This document shows, piece after piece, positions 27,251 through 36,241 of a stretch of DNA of 64,000 nt. The stretch's first letter is position 1. Each line of letters begins with the position of its first letter. The stretch spans positions 124,001-188,000 of the forward strand of contig NZ_JAQZAK010000004.1 in the NCBI RefSeq assembly GCF_028737265.1, in the 5' to 3' direction. This stretch comes from Actinomycetospora callitridis (GTDB lineage: Bacteria > Actinomycetota > Actinomycetes > Mycobacteriales > Pseudonocardiaceae). Below the pieces are notes generated by a model that was not told the origin of the DNA, did no database searches, and saw only the letters and a list, made by a program, of their open reading frames with translations. A program made the position numbers and the translations under genes.

Positions 27251-28225
27251 CTACAGCGAGACGTCGACCCCGCGGCCGTCACGTCGGGCGGCCGCGAGCA
27301 CCACCGACGCCGCGGCGGCGTCCTGCACCGCGACGCCGACCGACTTGAACACCGTCACCCGGTCCTCGTCCTCGCGGCCCGGTCGCCGGCCGTCGACGAG
27401 CTCGCCGATCTCCACCACGCCGTCCGGGTCGAGCTCCCCCGCGGCCACCAGATCGGCGAGGTCGTTCGAGCCGGCCGGGAAGGGCTGCAAGCTGGTCTCG
27501 CGGTGCTCGACGACGACCAGGGCCTCGCGCAGGACCGCCCCGTCGACCTCGCGGCCGTCCGGGACGTAGCCCACCGACGCGATGTGGGTGCCGGGCTGGA
27601 CGTTCCCCCGTCGCAGGAGGGGCTCGACGGTGCTGGTCGCCGCGCATACGACGTCGGCGCCGGCAATGGCGTCGCCGATCGTGGTCCCGCGCGCGGGCAG
27701 CCCCTCGCCCTCGAGGTCCGCGGCGAGGGCGGCCGCCTTGGCAGGGTCACGGGCGCCGATGCGGACGTCGGTGAAGTCGTGGACCCGGCAGGCGTACCGG
27801 GCGTGCTCGCGCGCCTGGGGGCCGTTCCCGAGGACGGCGAGCACGCGCGACCCGGGCCGGGCGAGGTGCCGGATCGAGAGCGCGGAGCACGCGGCGGTCC
27901 GCGCCGCGGTGAGGAGGTCGCCGTTGACGAGGGCGAGCATCTCGCCGGTGGCCGGGTCGAACACGGCGATCGCGGCCTGGTGGACCGGGAAGCCCTGCGC
28001 CTCGTTGTCGCGGTAGACGGTCAGCAGCTTGGTCGCCAGCACTCCCAGCCGCGGGCTGTACGCAGGCATCGTGGCGAGCAGCCCGGCGTCGGGGATCCGG
28101 GCGGCGATGCGCGGCGGCAGCGACGCCTGCCCCAGGGAGAGATCGACCATCGCCTCGGCCACGGCGTCCACGAGCGCGTCCGGGTCGAGCAGCTCCTCCA
28201 CGGCCCGCCGGTCGAGCACCCGCAT
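27251..28225 (-). CDS. Ornithine cyclodeaminase/mu-crystallin family protein
   Basis: 324 residues from ATG 28225. NAD(P)-dependent family acting on amino or imino acids (ornithine cyclodeaminase, alanine dehydrogenase, ketimine reductase). Visible features: the KLLTVYRDN lysine region, a dimerisation/substrate segment LLTAARTAACSALSIRHLA, the nucleotide-binding VLAVLGNGPQAREHARY, and GTHIASVGYVPDGREVD with a conserved Asp near 230. It stands alone; the true substrate cannot be told from sequence. Confidence 0.85.
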   Translation of the reverse strand: MRVLDRRAVEELLDPDALVDAVAEAMVDLSLGQASLPPRIAARIPDAGLLATMPAYSPRLGVLATKLLTVYRDNEAQGFPVHQAAIAVFDPATGEMLALVNGDLLTAARTAACSALSIRHLARPGSRVLAVLGNGPQAREHARYACRVHDFTDVRIGARDPAKAAALAADLEGEGLPARGTTIGDAIAGADVVCAATSTVEPLLRRGNVQPGTHIASVGYVPDGREVDGAVLREALVVVEHRETSLQPFPAGSNDLADLVAAGELDPDGVVEIGELVDGRRPGREDEDRVTVFKSVGVAVQDAAAASVVLAAARRDGRGVDVSL

Positions 28226-28333
28226 CGCTCGATGCTCGACCCGCGTTCGGGCGGGGTCAAGAACGAGGGAGGCGGTGCTCTCGGTCGGTGTGTCATCACC
28301 CGATCGGGCACGTTCCGGATCCAGCGACGACTC

Positions 28334-28762
28334 GTGACGAGCGGCCTCCGTTCGGCCGTCCGAGCGGAGGCCGATTCGCGAATGTGTGTCGCCGACGCTC
28401 GCGGGGAGGTCCGCAAGTTCCTCGCGACGCATCCGTGCGAGTCGGTCTATCGCGCGCTGTTCGAGGTCCGGCGCGGTGACGTCGCCGCCGTCGTCGCAGT
28501 GGCGTGGATCGAGATGGTCCAGGAGAGCGACGCGACGGAACTGAAGGCGCTCGTCGATCGACCCGAGACCGGGAACGTCAACCAGTTGCCACTTCCTCGC
28601 GGCCAGGAGGTGGTGGAGGTCGTCGACCCTGCCTACGCCTCACGTCAGCGTGGGCGCCTGGTCGTCACGGTGGAGGCCCAGCCCGTGGCGGTCACTGCCT
28701 CGCAACGCGGTCTCGAGCAGATCGCCGAAGAGGCCGCAGACACCGCGAGCCGGCCGGAGTAG
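28334..28762 (+). CDS. Hypothetical protein, possibly 5'-truncated
   Basis: The frame is open from well upstream; GTG 28334 or ATG 28382 are the plausible starts, giving 142 or 126 residues. The conserved-looking core is EVRKFLATHPCESVYRALFEV, then AAVVAVAWIEM and a GNVNQLPLPRGQ segment, ending with a C-terminal helix. I do not recognise a function. Neither start has a good ribosome binding site and the 5' segment is less GC-biased, so the gene may be the 3' remnant of a longer one. Confidence 0.5.
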   Translation: MTSGLRSAVRAEADSRMCVADARGEVRKFLATHPCESVYRALFEVRRGDVAAVVAVAWIEMVQESDATELKALVDRPETGNVNQLPLPRGQEVVEVVDPAYASRQRGRLVVTVEAQPVAVTASQRGLEQIAEEAADTASRPE

Positions 28763-28803
28763 CCACGGCTCCGACCCGCCGTTCTTCCTGAACCGGCCCT
28801 TCG

Positions 28804-28823
28804 TTGTCAGGGGTCGGTTCTAG
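28804..28823 (+). promoter_or_regulatory. Conserved 20-bp element upstream of a DUF222 gene
   Basis: TTGTCAGGGGTCGGTTCTAG ends exactly 10 nt before ATG 28834. The same element with three changes ends exactly 10 nt before the second DUF222-HNH gene (40505-40524). Here it overlaps a near-perfect palindrome, TCGGTTCTAGAATCGA (28814-28829). Confidence 0.6.
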
Positions 28824-28833
28824 AATCGAACAC

Positions 28834-30267
28834 ATGAGCGAAGGCGTGGGTGTCGTGGAGCGCGAGGCGCTCGCGGCTGCCCGCGCCGAGGAGATCGCGG
28901 GCAACCAGGCCTACTACCGGCGCCTGGAGCGGATCGCGGAGATGGATCGGCTCGGGCTCGCGGCGGTGACGGGTGATCGCAGCACCGAGCGGTTGCTGCA
29001 GGAGAACTGGCGGTTGGACCCGTCGAAGGCCGGGCGGCTGGTCGCCGAGGCCGAGGACCTGGCCCCGCGCTTGTCGTTGCAGGGTCAGCCGCTGCCGCCG
29101 CGGTTGTCGTGCACCGCGACGGTGCTGGCCTCGGGGGAGATCTCCCCGGAGCACGTGGCGATCATCCGCCGCGCCATGACCAAGATCGACAGGATGGAGC
29201 ACGTCGACCCCGCCGAGGTCCCGGCCGCGGATGCCTATCTGGCGGAGAAGGCGACGCTGTTCCCGCCGGCGACGCTGCGCCGGCTCGCCGAGGCGCTGCT
29301 GGCCAAGCTGGACCCGGATGGGGCGGCGCCGGATGAGGACGCCGACCTGTTCGACGACCTGAAGATGACCTCGGGCCTGGACGGCACCCTGGAGATGCGG
29401 ATCCGGATCCACGACGCGGTCGATGCCGAGTCGATCCGCGAAGGCATCGGGGTGCTGGCCACCCCGACCGGGGCCGATGACCACCGGTCGTTGGGGAACC
29501 GGCAGGCCTGCGCGTTCAAGGAAGTGTTCGCCGACGCCCTCGGACCGAACGGGCTGGTCACCGACACCCGCCAGAACGAGGCCGAGGCCGACGAGCCGGG
29601 GCCTGGGCCCGGCCACGAGCACGGCACCGACCCGGAGGCCGATGACTCGGGAGCCAACGACACGGCTGGTGCCGACGAGACCGATGCCGTTGACGCCGGC
29701 GACGGCGCGCCGCTCGAGGACGCGTTGATCCCCGAACCTCGCCGCCCCGAACCCGCCGCGCCCGCAGCAGAGACCGCCCGCGGGCCCGGGCGGGCGCTGC
29801 TGACGATCACGATGGACCACCGCTGGCTCCAGCTCGCGACCGGGCACGGCACGCTGGACTCCGGCGCCCTGGCCGACCCGGCCACCGTCCGCCGCTGGGC
29901 CTGCGACGCCGACATCGTCCCCCTCGTCCTGGGCTCCAAGTCCGAGCCGCTGGACATCGGGCGCCGCTCCCGGTTGATCCCCGACGCGATGCGCCGGGCG
30001 CTGAACTTCCGCGACGGCGGCTGCGCCTTCCCCGGCTGCACCCGCCGACCCCGCCGCTGCCACGCCCACCACATCGACCACTGGGGCAACGGCGGACCGA
30101 CCTCCCTCGACAACCTCACCCTGCTCTGCCGACACCACCACCAGGTGATCCACCACGGGCACTGGCGAATCGACATGATCGACGGCCTCCCGTGGTTCAC
30201 CCCGCCACCCTGGATCGACCCCGACCGACAACCCAGACCCGGCGGACGATCAGCCGCCGTCGTCTGA
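28834..30267 (+). CDS. DUF222 / 13E12-type HNH endonuclease-like protein
   Basis: 477 residues from ATG 28834. An N-terminal alpha-helical DUF222 domain (about residues 20-250) is followed by an acidic low-complexity linker (about 250-300, rich in D, E, A and G) and a C-terminal HNH nuclease module: CAFPGCTRRPRRCHAHHIDHW then GGPTSLDNLTLLCRHHHQVIHHG, with the expected His, Asn and zinc Cys residues. These proteins occur in many copies in actinobacteria (REP13E12 family in M. tuberculosis) and their role is unsettled. A second member lies at 40535-42538. A hairpin terminator follows. Confidence 0.88.
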   Translation: MSEGVGVVEREALAAARAEEIAGNQAYYRRLERIAEMDRLGLAAVTGDRSTERLLQENWRLDPSKAGRLVAEAEDLAPRLSLQGQPLPPRLSCTATVLASGEISPEHVAIIRRAMTKIDRMEHVDPAEVPAADAYLAEKATLFPPATLRRLAEALLAKLDPDGAAPDEDADLFDDLKMTSGLDGTLEMRIRIHDAVDAESIREGIGVLATPTGADDHRSLGNRQACAFKEVFADALGPNGLVTDTRQNEAEADEPGPGPGHEHGTDPEADDSGANDTAGADETDAVDAGDGAPLEDALIPEPRRPEPAAPAAETARGPGRALLTITMDHRWLQLATGHGTLDSGALADPATVRRWACDADIVPLVLGSKSEPLDIGRRSRLIPDAMRRALNFRDGGCAFPGCTRRPRRCHAHHIDHWGNGGPTSLDNLTLLCRHHHQVIHHGHWRIDMIDGLPWFTPPPWIDPDRQPRPGGRSAAVV

Positions 30268-30279
30268 CCCGGCCAGAGA

Positions 30280-30300
30280 ACGCTTCGAAAACCGAAGCGT
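30280..30300 (+). terminator. Hairpin after DUF222-HNH gene
   Basis: ACGCTTCG (30280-30287) and CGAAGCGT (30293-30300) form a perfect 8-bp stem with an AAAAC loop, 12 bp after the stop codon. The rest of the gap to 30530 shows no other structure. Confidence 0.6.
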
Positions 30301-30530
30301 CCCGAACAACCGGTGGCCCCGGCCCGGCTCCCGGCCCGCCGCCCCGCCCACCTCTCAGGTCGGGGGTGCCCTCGGGCGCGTTCCACGCCCGCACGCTCAC
30401 CGTCAGGAGCACGCCGATCACCAGCCGCGCCCGGCCACCCGCACCGCGGGGCGAAGAGCGGCCATCTGCAGGCCATACAGGGGTGCGGAACGCCCCTACG
30501 GTCGAGGTGACGACCACACCAGGAGTCCCC

Positions 30531-31169
30531 ATGGCCGCCGAGGTGAACCGCACCGGCAACGTCTACGTCAATCCCGTGAGCCGGGAGCGCGCCGCGGTGC
30601 TGGAGAGCGCGGCCGAGACCGGCGGCGAACGCGTCCGCGCCGAGCTCTGGGCGCCGCCGGGCGCAGCCGTGGCCTTCCCGCACGTGCACCCCGGACAGAG
30701 CGAGAGCTTCGAGGTCCTGGAGGGCCGGCTCGGGGTCCGCCACGGCCGCCGGATCAGCACCGCCCTGCCGGGCGACCGCGTCACCATCCCTGCGGGCGAC
30801 GTCCACGCCTGGTGGACCGAGGGGGACCAACCGGCCCGGGTCCGGATCGAGATCCGGCCCGCCGGCCGCTTCGAGGAAGCGATCATGACCAGCTGGGGCC
30901 TCGCCGCCACCGGGCACACGACGCCGAGCGGGCGACCCGGCCTGCTCCAGCTCGCCCTGCTCGCCGAGGAGTGGGCCGACACGATGCGCCCCGCCTCCCC
31001 GCCCGCGTGGGCCCAGCGGCTGCTCTCGCGCACGCTCGGCCCGCTCGCCCGGGCGAGGGGCCTGCGCGGCATCCATCCCGAGCTCGAGGAGCGCATCCTC
31101 ATCGGCCGGCTCGGGGAGCGTCTGACGGTCGCCGGATCCTCGCCCATGGCGCCCCACGAGTCGAGGTGA
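30531..31169 (+). CDS. Cupin domain protein
   Basis: 212 residues from ATG 30531, with AGGAG upstream. A single cupin barrel occupies the first half: FPHVHPGQSESFEVLEGRLGV (cupin motif 1, with His-His-Glu metal ligands) and PGDRVTIPAGDVHAWW (motif 2 with His). The C-terminal half is helical and of unknown role. Such proteins may be dioxygenases, isomerases or sensors. No operon partner is obvious. Confidence 0.78.
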   Translation: MAAEVNRTGNVYVNPVSRERAAVLESAAETGGERVRAELWAPPGAAVAFPHVHPGQSESFEVLEGRLGVRHGRRISTALPGDRVTIPAGDVHAWWTEGDQPARVRIEIRPAGRFEEAIMTSWGLAATGHTTPSGRPGLLQLALLAEEWADTMRPASPPAWAQRLLSRTLGPLARARGLRGIHPELEERILIGRLGERLTVAGSSPMAPHESR

Positions 31170-31236
31170 CGTCGTCGGGGACAACCGCCCGGACGGACCT
31201 CTGGTCCGGCGACCCCTGGCGTGGCAGCGTTGCGGC

Positions 31237-31386
31237 ATGGACATCGGCCCCGTCCGTCGGCGCCTCACCGCAGAGCCGATCAGCTCACCCGTGCCCGGCG
31301 AGGACTCCCCCGAGCGGGAGCCCGTCATGATCGAACGAACCGTCGAGCACGACGATCCCGAGACCGTCGCGACGTCCCGCACCTGA
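31237..31386 (+). CDS. Possible small protein (49 residues)
   Basis: ATG 31237 opens a 49-codon acidic frame ending at TGA 31384-31386, 12 bp before the next gene. The product is highly charged, with many Glu, Asp and Pro residues. No ribosome binding site stands out and no family is recognised. It may be a chance frame. Confidence 0.2.
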   Translation: MDIGPVRRRLTAEPISSPVPGEDSPEREPVMIERTVEHDDPETVATSRT

Positions 31387-31398
31387 CGTGCGGTCGTC

Positions 31399-32046
31399 GT
31401 GACCCTCCCGCCGCTCGATCCCGTCCGGCGCGGACCGGTCGCGAGCGCCCCCGGGGTCCCGGACCTCCCGGCCCCGATCCTGGGCTGGCGCACGTGGCGC
31501 GTCGGCCGGCGGGCCCAACGCCGCACCGAGCTCGTCGCCCCGCTCGCCGGGATCACCTGGCCCGCCCGCCAACCCATGATCGCGACCTGCGGGTCGCAAC
31601 GGCACGCGCCGCCGGGTGACCGGTGCGCGTGCGGGCTCTACGCGGTGACCGACCCGGGCACGCTCGAGTGGGGTCCCTCGGACCACGAGGTGCTCGGCGT
31701 CGTGGCGCTCTGGGGCCAGGTCCTCGAGGGCGCCCGGGGCTGGCGCGCCTCGCACGCCTACCCGCGCTTCGTCCTCACCGGCCCGGCCATCCCCGGCGAG
31801 CAGCGCGCCGCGCTGGCCCGCCGCTACGGGGTGCCGGTGCACCGCTCCGAGATCCCGCCGCGCGGCCTCGCTTCGCTCCTGGGCCCGGACGCCGACGTGC
31901 TGCGCCACGGCGAGATCGCCGAGGTGGAGGCCGTGCTCGCCGCCCACATGCCGGGCTGGGCCGAGCGGTGGGAGGCGCGACGCCGCCAGGCCGAGGCCGC
32001 CGCCGCACGACGGCCGTGGTGGGCGGCCCTCCGAGGGCGACGCTGA
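31399..32046 (+). CDS. Hypothetical protein
   Basis: 215 residues from GTG 31399. The N-terminal part has ILGWRTWRVG and a CGSQRHAPPGDRCACGLYA segment whose Cys/His spacing could bind zinc. VVALWGQVLEGARGWRASHAYPRF in the middle resembles small actinobacterial proteins of unknown function that carry a W-G-x-V motif. The C-terminus is basic and helical. It converges with the carboxylase gene. No function assigned. Confidence 0.65.
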   Translation: MTLPPLDPVRRGPVASAPGVPDLPAPILGWRTWRVGRRAQRRTELVAPLAGITWPARQPMIATCGSQRHAPPGDRCACGLYAVTDPGTLEWGPSDHEVLGVVALWGQVLEGARGWRASHAYPRFVLTGPAIPGEQRAALARRYGVPVHRSEIPPRGLASLLGPDADVLRHGEIAEVEAVLAAHMPGWAERWEARRRQAEAAAARRPWWAALRGRR

Positions 32047-32061
32047 CCGACCGACATCCGC

Positions 32062-35000
32062 TCACGAGGGCCCGGCGCGGCCCAGCGCCCGGGCCAGGAG
32101 CACGCGGGTGTCGGCAGGGTCGATGACGTCGTCGATCTCGAAGACCGTCGCGACGCTGAGCGCCTTGCCGCGCTCGTAGTACGTCGCCACCAGCTCGTCG
32201 TAGCGCTCGCGACGGGCGTCGGGGTCGTCGATCGCGTCGAGCTCCTTGCGGTACCCGAGCCGCACCGCGCCCTCCAGGCCCATGCCCCCGAACTCGCCGG
32301 TCGGCCACGCGACGGTCAGGGCGGGCGCCTTCAGGTCGCCACCGGCCATCGCCATCGCACCGAGGCCGTAGCCCTTGCGCAGCACGACCGTGCACAGCGG
32401 CGCCGCCAGCCGGGCCCCGGCCACGAACATCGCGGAGAACCGGCGCACGGTCGCGGTGCGCTCCGCGTCCGGGCCGACCATGAACCCGGGGGTGTCGCAC
32501 AGGCTGACCACCGGGAGCCGGTGCGCCCGGCAGAGGTCGAGGAACGCGGTGGCCTTGTCCGCCGCGTCACCGTCGATCGCGCCGCCGAGGTGCTCGGGGT
32601 TGTTGGCCAGGACGCCGACCGCGCGGCCGTCGAGGCGGGCCAGCGCGGTGACGATCCCGGCGCCGAAGCCGCCGCGCAGCTCCAGGACGCTGCCGGTGTC
32701 GAACAGCGCGTCGAGGACGGGCCGGATCGCGTAGGCGCGCAGACGGTTCTCCGGCACGAGGTGGCGCAGCGCCCGCGGGTCCGCGTGCTCGACCGCCGCC
32801 GTCCGGCCGTCGGAGGGCGTGACGTACGACAGGTAGCGCCGCGCTGCCGCGACCGCCGCCGGGTCGTCGGGGACGAGGACGTCGACGACGCCGTTGGCCC
32901 ACTGCACGTCCATCGGGCCGACGTCGCCGGGAGCGACGGTCCCGAGACCGCCACCCTCGATCATCGCCGGCCCGCCCATCCCGAGGCTGCTGCCCTCGGT
33001 GGCGACGATCACCTCGCAGCTCCCGGCCAGCGCGGCGTTGCCGGCGAAGCAGTAGCCGGAGACCACGGCGAGGGTGGGGACGACGCCCCGGAGCTCGGCG
33101 AGCAGCCGGAACGTCGGCACGTCGAGCTGGGCGACCGCCGAGGTGTCGGTGTCGCCGGGACGTCCGCCGCCGCCCTCCGCGAAGATCACGACGGGCAGGC
33201 GCCCGCGCGCGGCCAGGGTGAACAGACGGTCGGTCTTGGCGTGGTTGTGGACGCCCTGCGTGCCCGCCAGCACCGTGTAGTCGTACGACATGACGGCCAC
33301 CGCGAGGCCCGCGACCGTCCCGGTGCCGGTGATCAGCCCGTCGGCGGGGGTGCGGGCGACGAGGTCGTCGACGCTGCGGCGCGCGCGTTGGGCGGCGATC
33401 GTGAGCGCGCCGTACTCGACGAAGCTGTCGGGGTCGAGCAGGTCGTCGACGTTCTCGCGCGCGGTGCGCCGGCCCGCCTCGTGCCGCCGACGCGTCGCTT
33501 CGGGGCGTCCCGCGTCGAGACCGGTCTCGTGGCGGCCGAGGGACTCGGCCAGGTCGGCGCGCACGTGGTCGAGGTCCGTGGCGGTGGCCTCCTGCGCCGG
33601 GGCGTCGACGTCGTCGACCGGCGCGAGGAACGCGACGGGCACGCCGGCGGCGACCGTGTCGCCGACCTCCACCGCCACGGTGTCGACCCGGCCGGCGGCC
33701 CCGGCGTGCACGACGTGCTGCATCTTCATCGCCTCGAGCACCACGAGCTCGGCGCCGGCCGGGACGACGTCGCCGTCGGCGACCTCGATCGCGACGACCA
33801 CGCCGTGGGTGGTGCTCAGCGCCGCCTCGGTGCCGGGCGGGGCCACCGGCGCCCGCGCCGCCGCCGCGGCGTCCGGCACGAGATCCGGGAGGTGCGCGTC
33901 GACGAAGGCGGTGTCGAGGGTGCCGTCGACCAGCTCCGGCCGGTCGAGCAGCGCCCGGAGGAGGGCGACGTTCACCGGCACGCCGTCGACGTCGAACTCG
34001 GCCAGCGCCCGCCGCGCGCGCCCGGCGGCCTGCGCGACCGAGCCGGCGGTGACGATCACCTTCGCGAGCAGCGAGTCGTAGCGGGGGCCGACGGCGAACC
34101 CGGCGTAGCCGTGGGTGTCGACGCGCACGCCGCGCCCGCTCGGGGGCTGGAACCGGGTCAGCGTGCCGGCCCCGCTCGTCACCGTGCCGTCGGCCGCGAC
34201 GGTCTCGGTGTTGACCCGCACCTGCAGCGCGGTGCCCCGCGGCGCGGGTGTGGCGGTGAGGCCGAGGTCGGCGAGGGCCTCGCCGTGGGCCACCCGCAGG
34301 CCGGCCTCGACGAGGTCGACGCCGGTCGTCTCCTCGGTGACGGTGTGCTCGACCTGGATGCGCGGGTTCACCTCGAGGAGGGCCCGCTGCCCGTCGGCCA
34401 CGAGGAACTCGACCGTCGCCAGCCCGGCGTACGCCGCGACGAGGCGCGTCGCCGCGTCGTGCAGGGCGGCACGCACGTCGTCGGGCAGCGCCGGCGCCGG
34501 CGCGATCTCCACGAGCTTCTGACGGCTCCGCTGCGCCGAGCAGTCGCGGTCGCCGAGCACCACGGTGCCCAAACCGTCGCCGAGCACCTGGACCTCGATG
34601 TGGCGCGCGTGCGGGAGCAGCTGCTCGACGTAGACGGCGTCGTCACCGAAGGCCGCGCGGGCCTCGGAGGCGCACAGGCGCATCGTCGCCTCGAGCACGC
34701 CGGGATCGGTGACCGGCCGCATCCCCCGCCCGCCGCCCCCGGCCAGCGCCTTGACCATCACCGCGCCGCCGGGACCGAGCGCGTCCAGGAACGCCCGGGC
34801 CGTCGCGAGGTCGGTGGGCCCCTCGGTGCCGGCGAGCACCGGAATCCCCAGCGCGCGAGCACGCTCCCGGGTGCGCGTCTTGTCCCCGAACAGCGCCAGC
34901 GTCTCCGGGTCGGGGCCGACGAAGGCGATCCCCCGGTCCGCGCAGGCCCGCGACAGCGCCGGGTTCTCGGCGAGGAAGCCGTAGCCCGGGTGCAGGGTGT

Positions 35001-35217
35001 CGCAGCCGGTGCGCACGGCGGCCCCGACGATCTCGTCGACGTCGAGGTAGGCCGCGGCGCCGACCCCAGGGAGCCGCACGGCCTCGTCGGCGCGGGCGAC
35101 GTGCGCGCCGTCGGCGTCGTCGTCGGGGTGCACCGCGACGGTCGGCACCCCGAGCGCCGCGGCGGTGCCGAGGATCCGGACCGCGATCTCGGCCCGGTTG
35201 GCGACGAGGAGCTTCAC
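32062..35217 (-). CDS. Single-chain biotin-dependent acyl-CoA carboxylase (BC-BCCP-CT)
   Basis: 1051 residues from GTG 35217. The biotin carboxylase domain (about 1-445) shows the glycine loop KALAGGGGRGMR, VYVEQLLPHARHIEVQV, and EVNPRIQVEHTVTEE. The biotinyl domain (about 475-545) carries the attachment site EAMKMQH. The carboxyltransferase part (about 580-1050) has both beta- and alpha-like halves (EGGGGRPGD, SLCDTPGFMVGPDAE, GGYGLGAMAM-type region). Length and order match the single-chain long-chain acyl-CoA carboxylases (LCC) described from mycobacteria; separate-subunit ACC/PCC genes look different. It follows the epoxide-hydrolase-like gene by 4 bp, so they are co-transcribed. The acyl-CoA substrate is not predictable. 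Confidence 0.88.
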   Translation of the reverse strand: MKLLVANRAEIAVRILGTAAALGVPTVAVHPDDDADGAHVARADEAVRLPGVGAAAYLDVDEIVGAAVRTGCDTLHPGYGFLAENPALSRACADRGIAFVGPDPETLALFGDKTRTRERARALGIPVLAGTEGPTDLATARAFLDALGPGGAVMVKALAGGGGRGMRPVTDPGVLEATMRLCASEARAAFGDDAVYVEQLLPHARHIEVQVLGDGLGTVVLGDRDCSAQRSRQKLVEIAPAPALPDDVRAALHDAATRLVAAYAGLATVEFLVADGQRALLEVNPRIQVEHTVTEETTGVDLVEAGLRVAHGEALADLGLTATPAPRGTALQVRVNTETVAADGTVTSGAGTLTRFQPPSGRGVRVDTHGYAGFAVGPRYDSLLAKVIVTAGSVAQAAGRARRALAEFDVDGVPVNVALLRALLDRPELVDGTLDTAFVDAHLPDLVPDAAAAARAPVAPPGTEAALSTTHGVVVAIEVADGDVVPAGAELVVLEAMKMQHVVHAGAAGRVDTVAVEVGDTVAAGVPVAFLAPVDDVDAPAQEATATDLDHVRADLAESLGRHETGLDAGRPEATRRRHEAGRRTARENVDDLLDPDSFVEYGALTIAAQRARRSVDDLVARTPADGLITGTGTVAGLAVAVMSYDYTVLAGTQGVHNHAKTDRLFTLAARGRLPVVIFAEGGGGRPGDTDTSAVAQLDVPTFRLLAELRGVVPTLAVVSGYCFAGNAALAGSCEVIVATEGSSLGMGGPAMIEGGGLGTVAPGDVGPMDVQWANGVVDVLVPDDPAAVAAARRYLSYVTPSDGRTAAVEHADPRALRHLVPENRLRAYAIRPVLDALFDTGSVLELRGGFGAGIVTALARLDGRAVGVLANNPEHLGGAIDGDAADKATAFLDLCRAHRLPVVSLCDTPGFMVGPDAERTATVRRFSAMFVAGARLAAPLCTVVLRKGYGLGAMAMAGGDLKAPALTVAWPTGEFGGMGLEGAVRLGYRKELDAIDDPDARRERYDELVATYYERGKALSVATVFEIDDVIDPADTRVLLARALGRAGPS

Positions 35218-35221
35218 CGCG

Positions 35222-36079
35222 CTAGGCGAAGTGCTCGAGCAGGAGCGCGGTCGTGCGCTCCGGGGCGTGGGCGGGGATCCAGTGCCCGACGCGGGGCAGG
35301 CGCTCGTAGCGCCAGGGACCGGTGACGAAGCGCTGGGAGTCGGTCATCTGCCGCTCGGTGAGGGCGGGGTCCCGATCGCTCCACACCCCGAGCACCGGGC
35401 ACCCGATCGCCGGCATCTCCAGCGGCCCCTCGGTGGCCGCGAAGATCCCCGGCGGCATGTTGGCGCGGTACCAGTTGAAGCCCGCGACGAGCGCGCCCGG
35501 CCGCTCCAGGTCCGCGATCTGCGTCTCGACCAGGGCGTCGGCGCCGCGGGGCACGCCGTCGTGGGCCCACTCCCGGAACCACCGCCAGTCGTCGGCGGGC
35601 AGCTGCGCCTCGGCGACCCCGGGGAACTGGAACCAGAGCATGTACCAGGAGAGTTGCTTCTGGACGAAGCCCGCCGACGCGAACGCCTGCGGGTGGCCGA
35701 CCGAGAACGCGGCGAGGCGCGTGACCCGCTCGGGCGCGAACGCGGCGAACGCCCAGGCGACCAGCGCGCCCCAGTCGTGCCCGGCGACGCGGACCTCGCC
35801 GACCTCCAGGGCGTCCAGCAGCCCGAGGAGGTCGCCGAGCACGGTCCGCAGCCCGTAGCGCTCGACCTCCGCGGGGCGCTCGGAGTCCCCGAACCCCCGC
35901 AGGTCGGGGGCGATCACCCGGAAGCCCCGGGCGGCCAGGGTGTCGATCTGGTGCTGCCAGAGCGTCGCGCGGTCGGGCCAGCCGTGCAGGAGCAGCACCG
36001 CCGGCCCCTCACCGCCCTCAACGACGTTGAGCGTGATGCCGTCGAGCGCGATGCGGCGTGCGGTCGGGGTGGTCGACAC
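35222..36079 (-). CDS. Epoxide hydrolase-like alpha/beta hydrolase
   Basis: 285 residues from GTG 36079, preceded by GAGGAG. The oxyanion motif HGWPDRATLWQ, the nucleophile elbow VAGHDWGALVAW with Asp instead of Ser, an acidic residue in VWSDRDPALT, and the C-terminal GHWIPAHAPE His form the Asp-Asp-His set of epoxide hydrolases and haloalkane dehalogenases. The cap region contains SWYML and NWYRANMPP, whose tyrosines favour epoxide hydrolase. It is coupled to the downstream carboxylase. Cytoplasmic, no signal. Confidence 0.85.
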   Translation of the reverse strand: MSTTPTARRIALDGITLNVVEGGEGPAVLLLHGWPDRATLWQHQIDTLAARGFRVIAPDLRGFGDSERPAEVERYGLRTVLGDLLGLLDALEVGEVRVAGHDWGALVAWAFAAFAPERVTRLAAFSVGHPQAFASAGFVQKQLSWYMLWFQFPGVAEAQLPADDWRWFREWAHDGVPRGADALVETQIADLERPGALVAGFNWYRANMPPGIFAATEGPLEMPAIGCPVLGVWSDRDPALTERQMTDSQRFVTGPWRYERLPRVGHWIPAHAPERTTALLLEHFA

Positions 36080-36241
36080 GGGGATCTCCTCGCGAGGGGC
36101 GGTGGACCGTCCGAGGGTCGCAGCAGCGGGCGAGCGGAGCACGACGACCGGGGGGCCACGCGATCGGCGGCGTCCCCGACCCCTGTCCTCGACTCCCGTC
36201 CTTCACTACGGTCACTCGACCGACGAGGGACGGGGCGCCCG

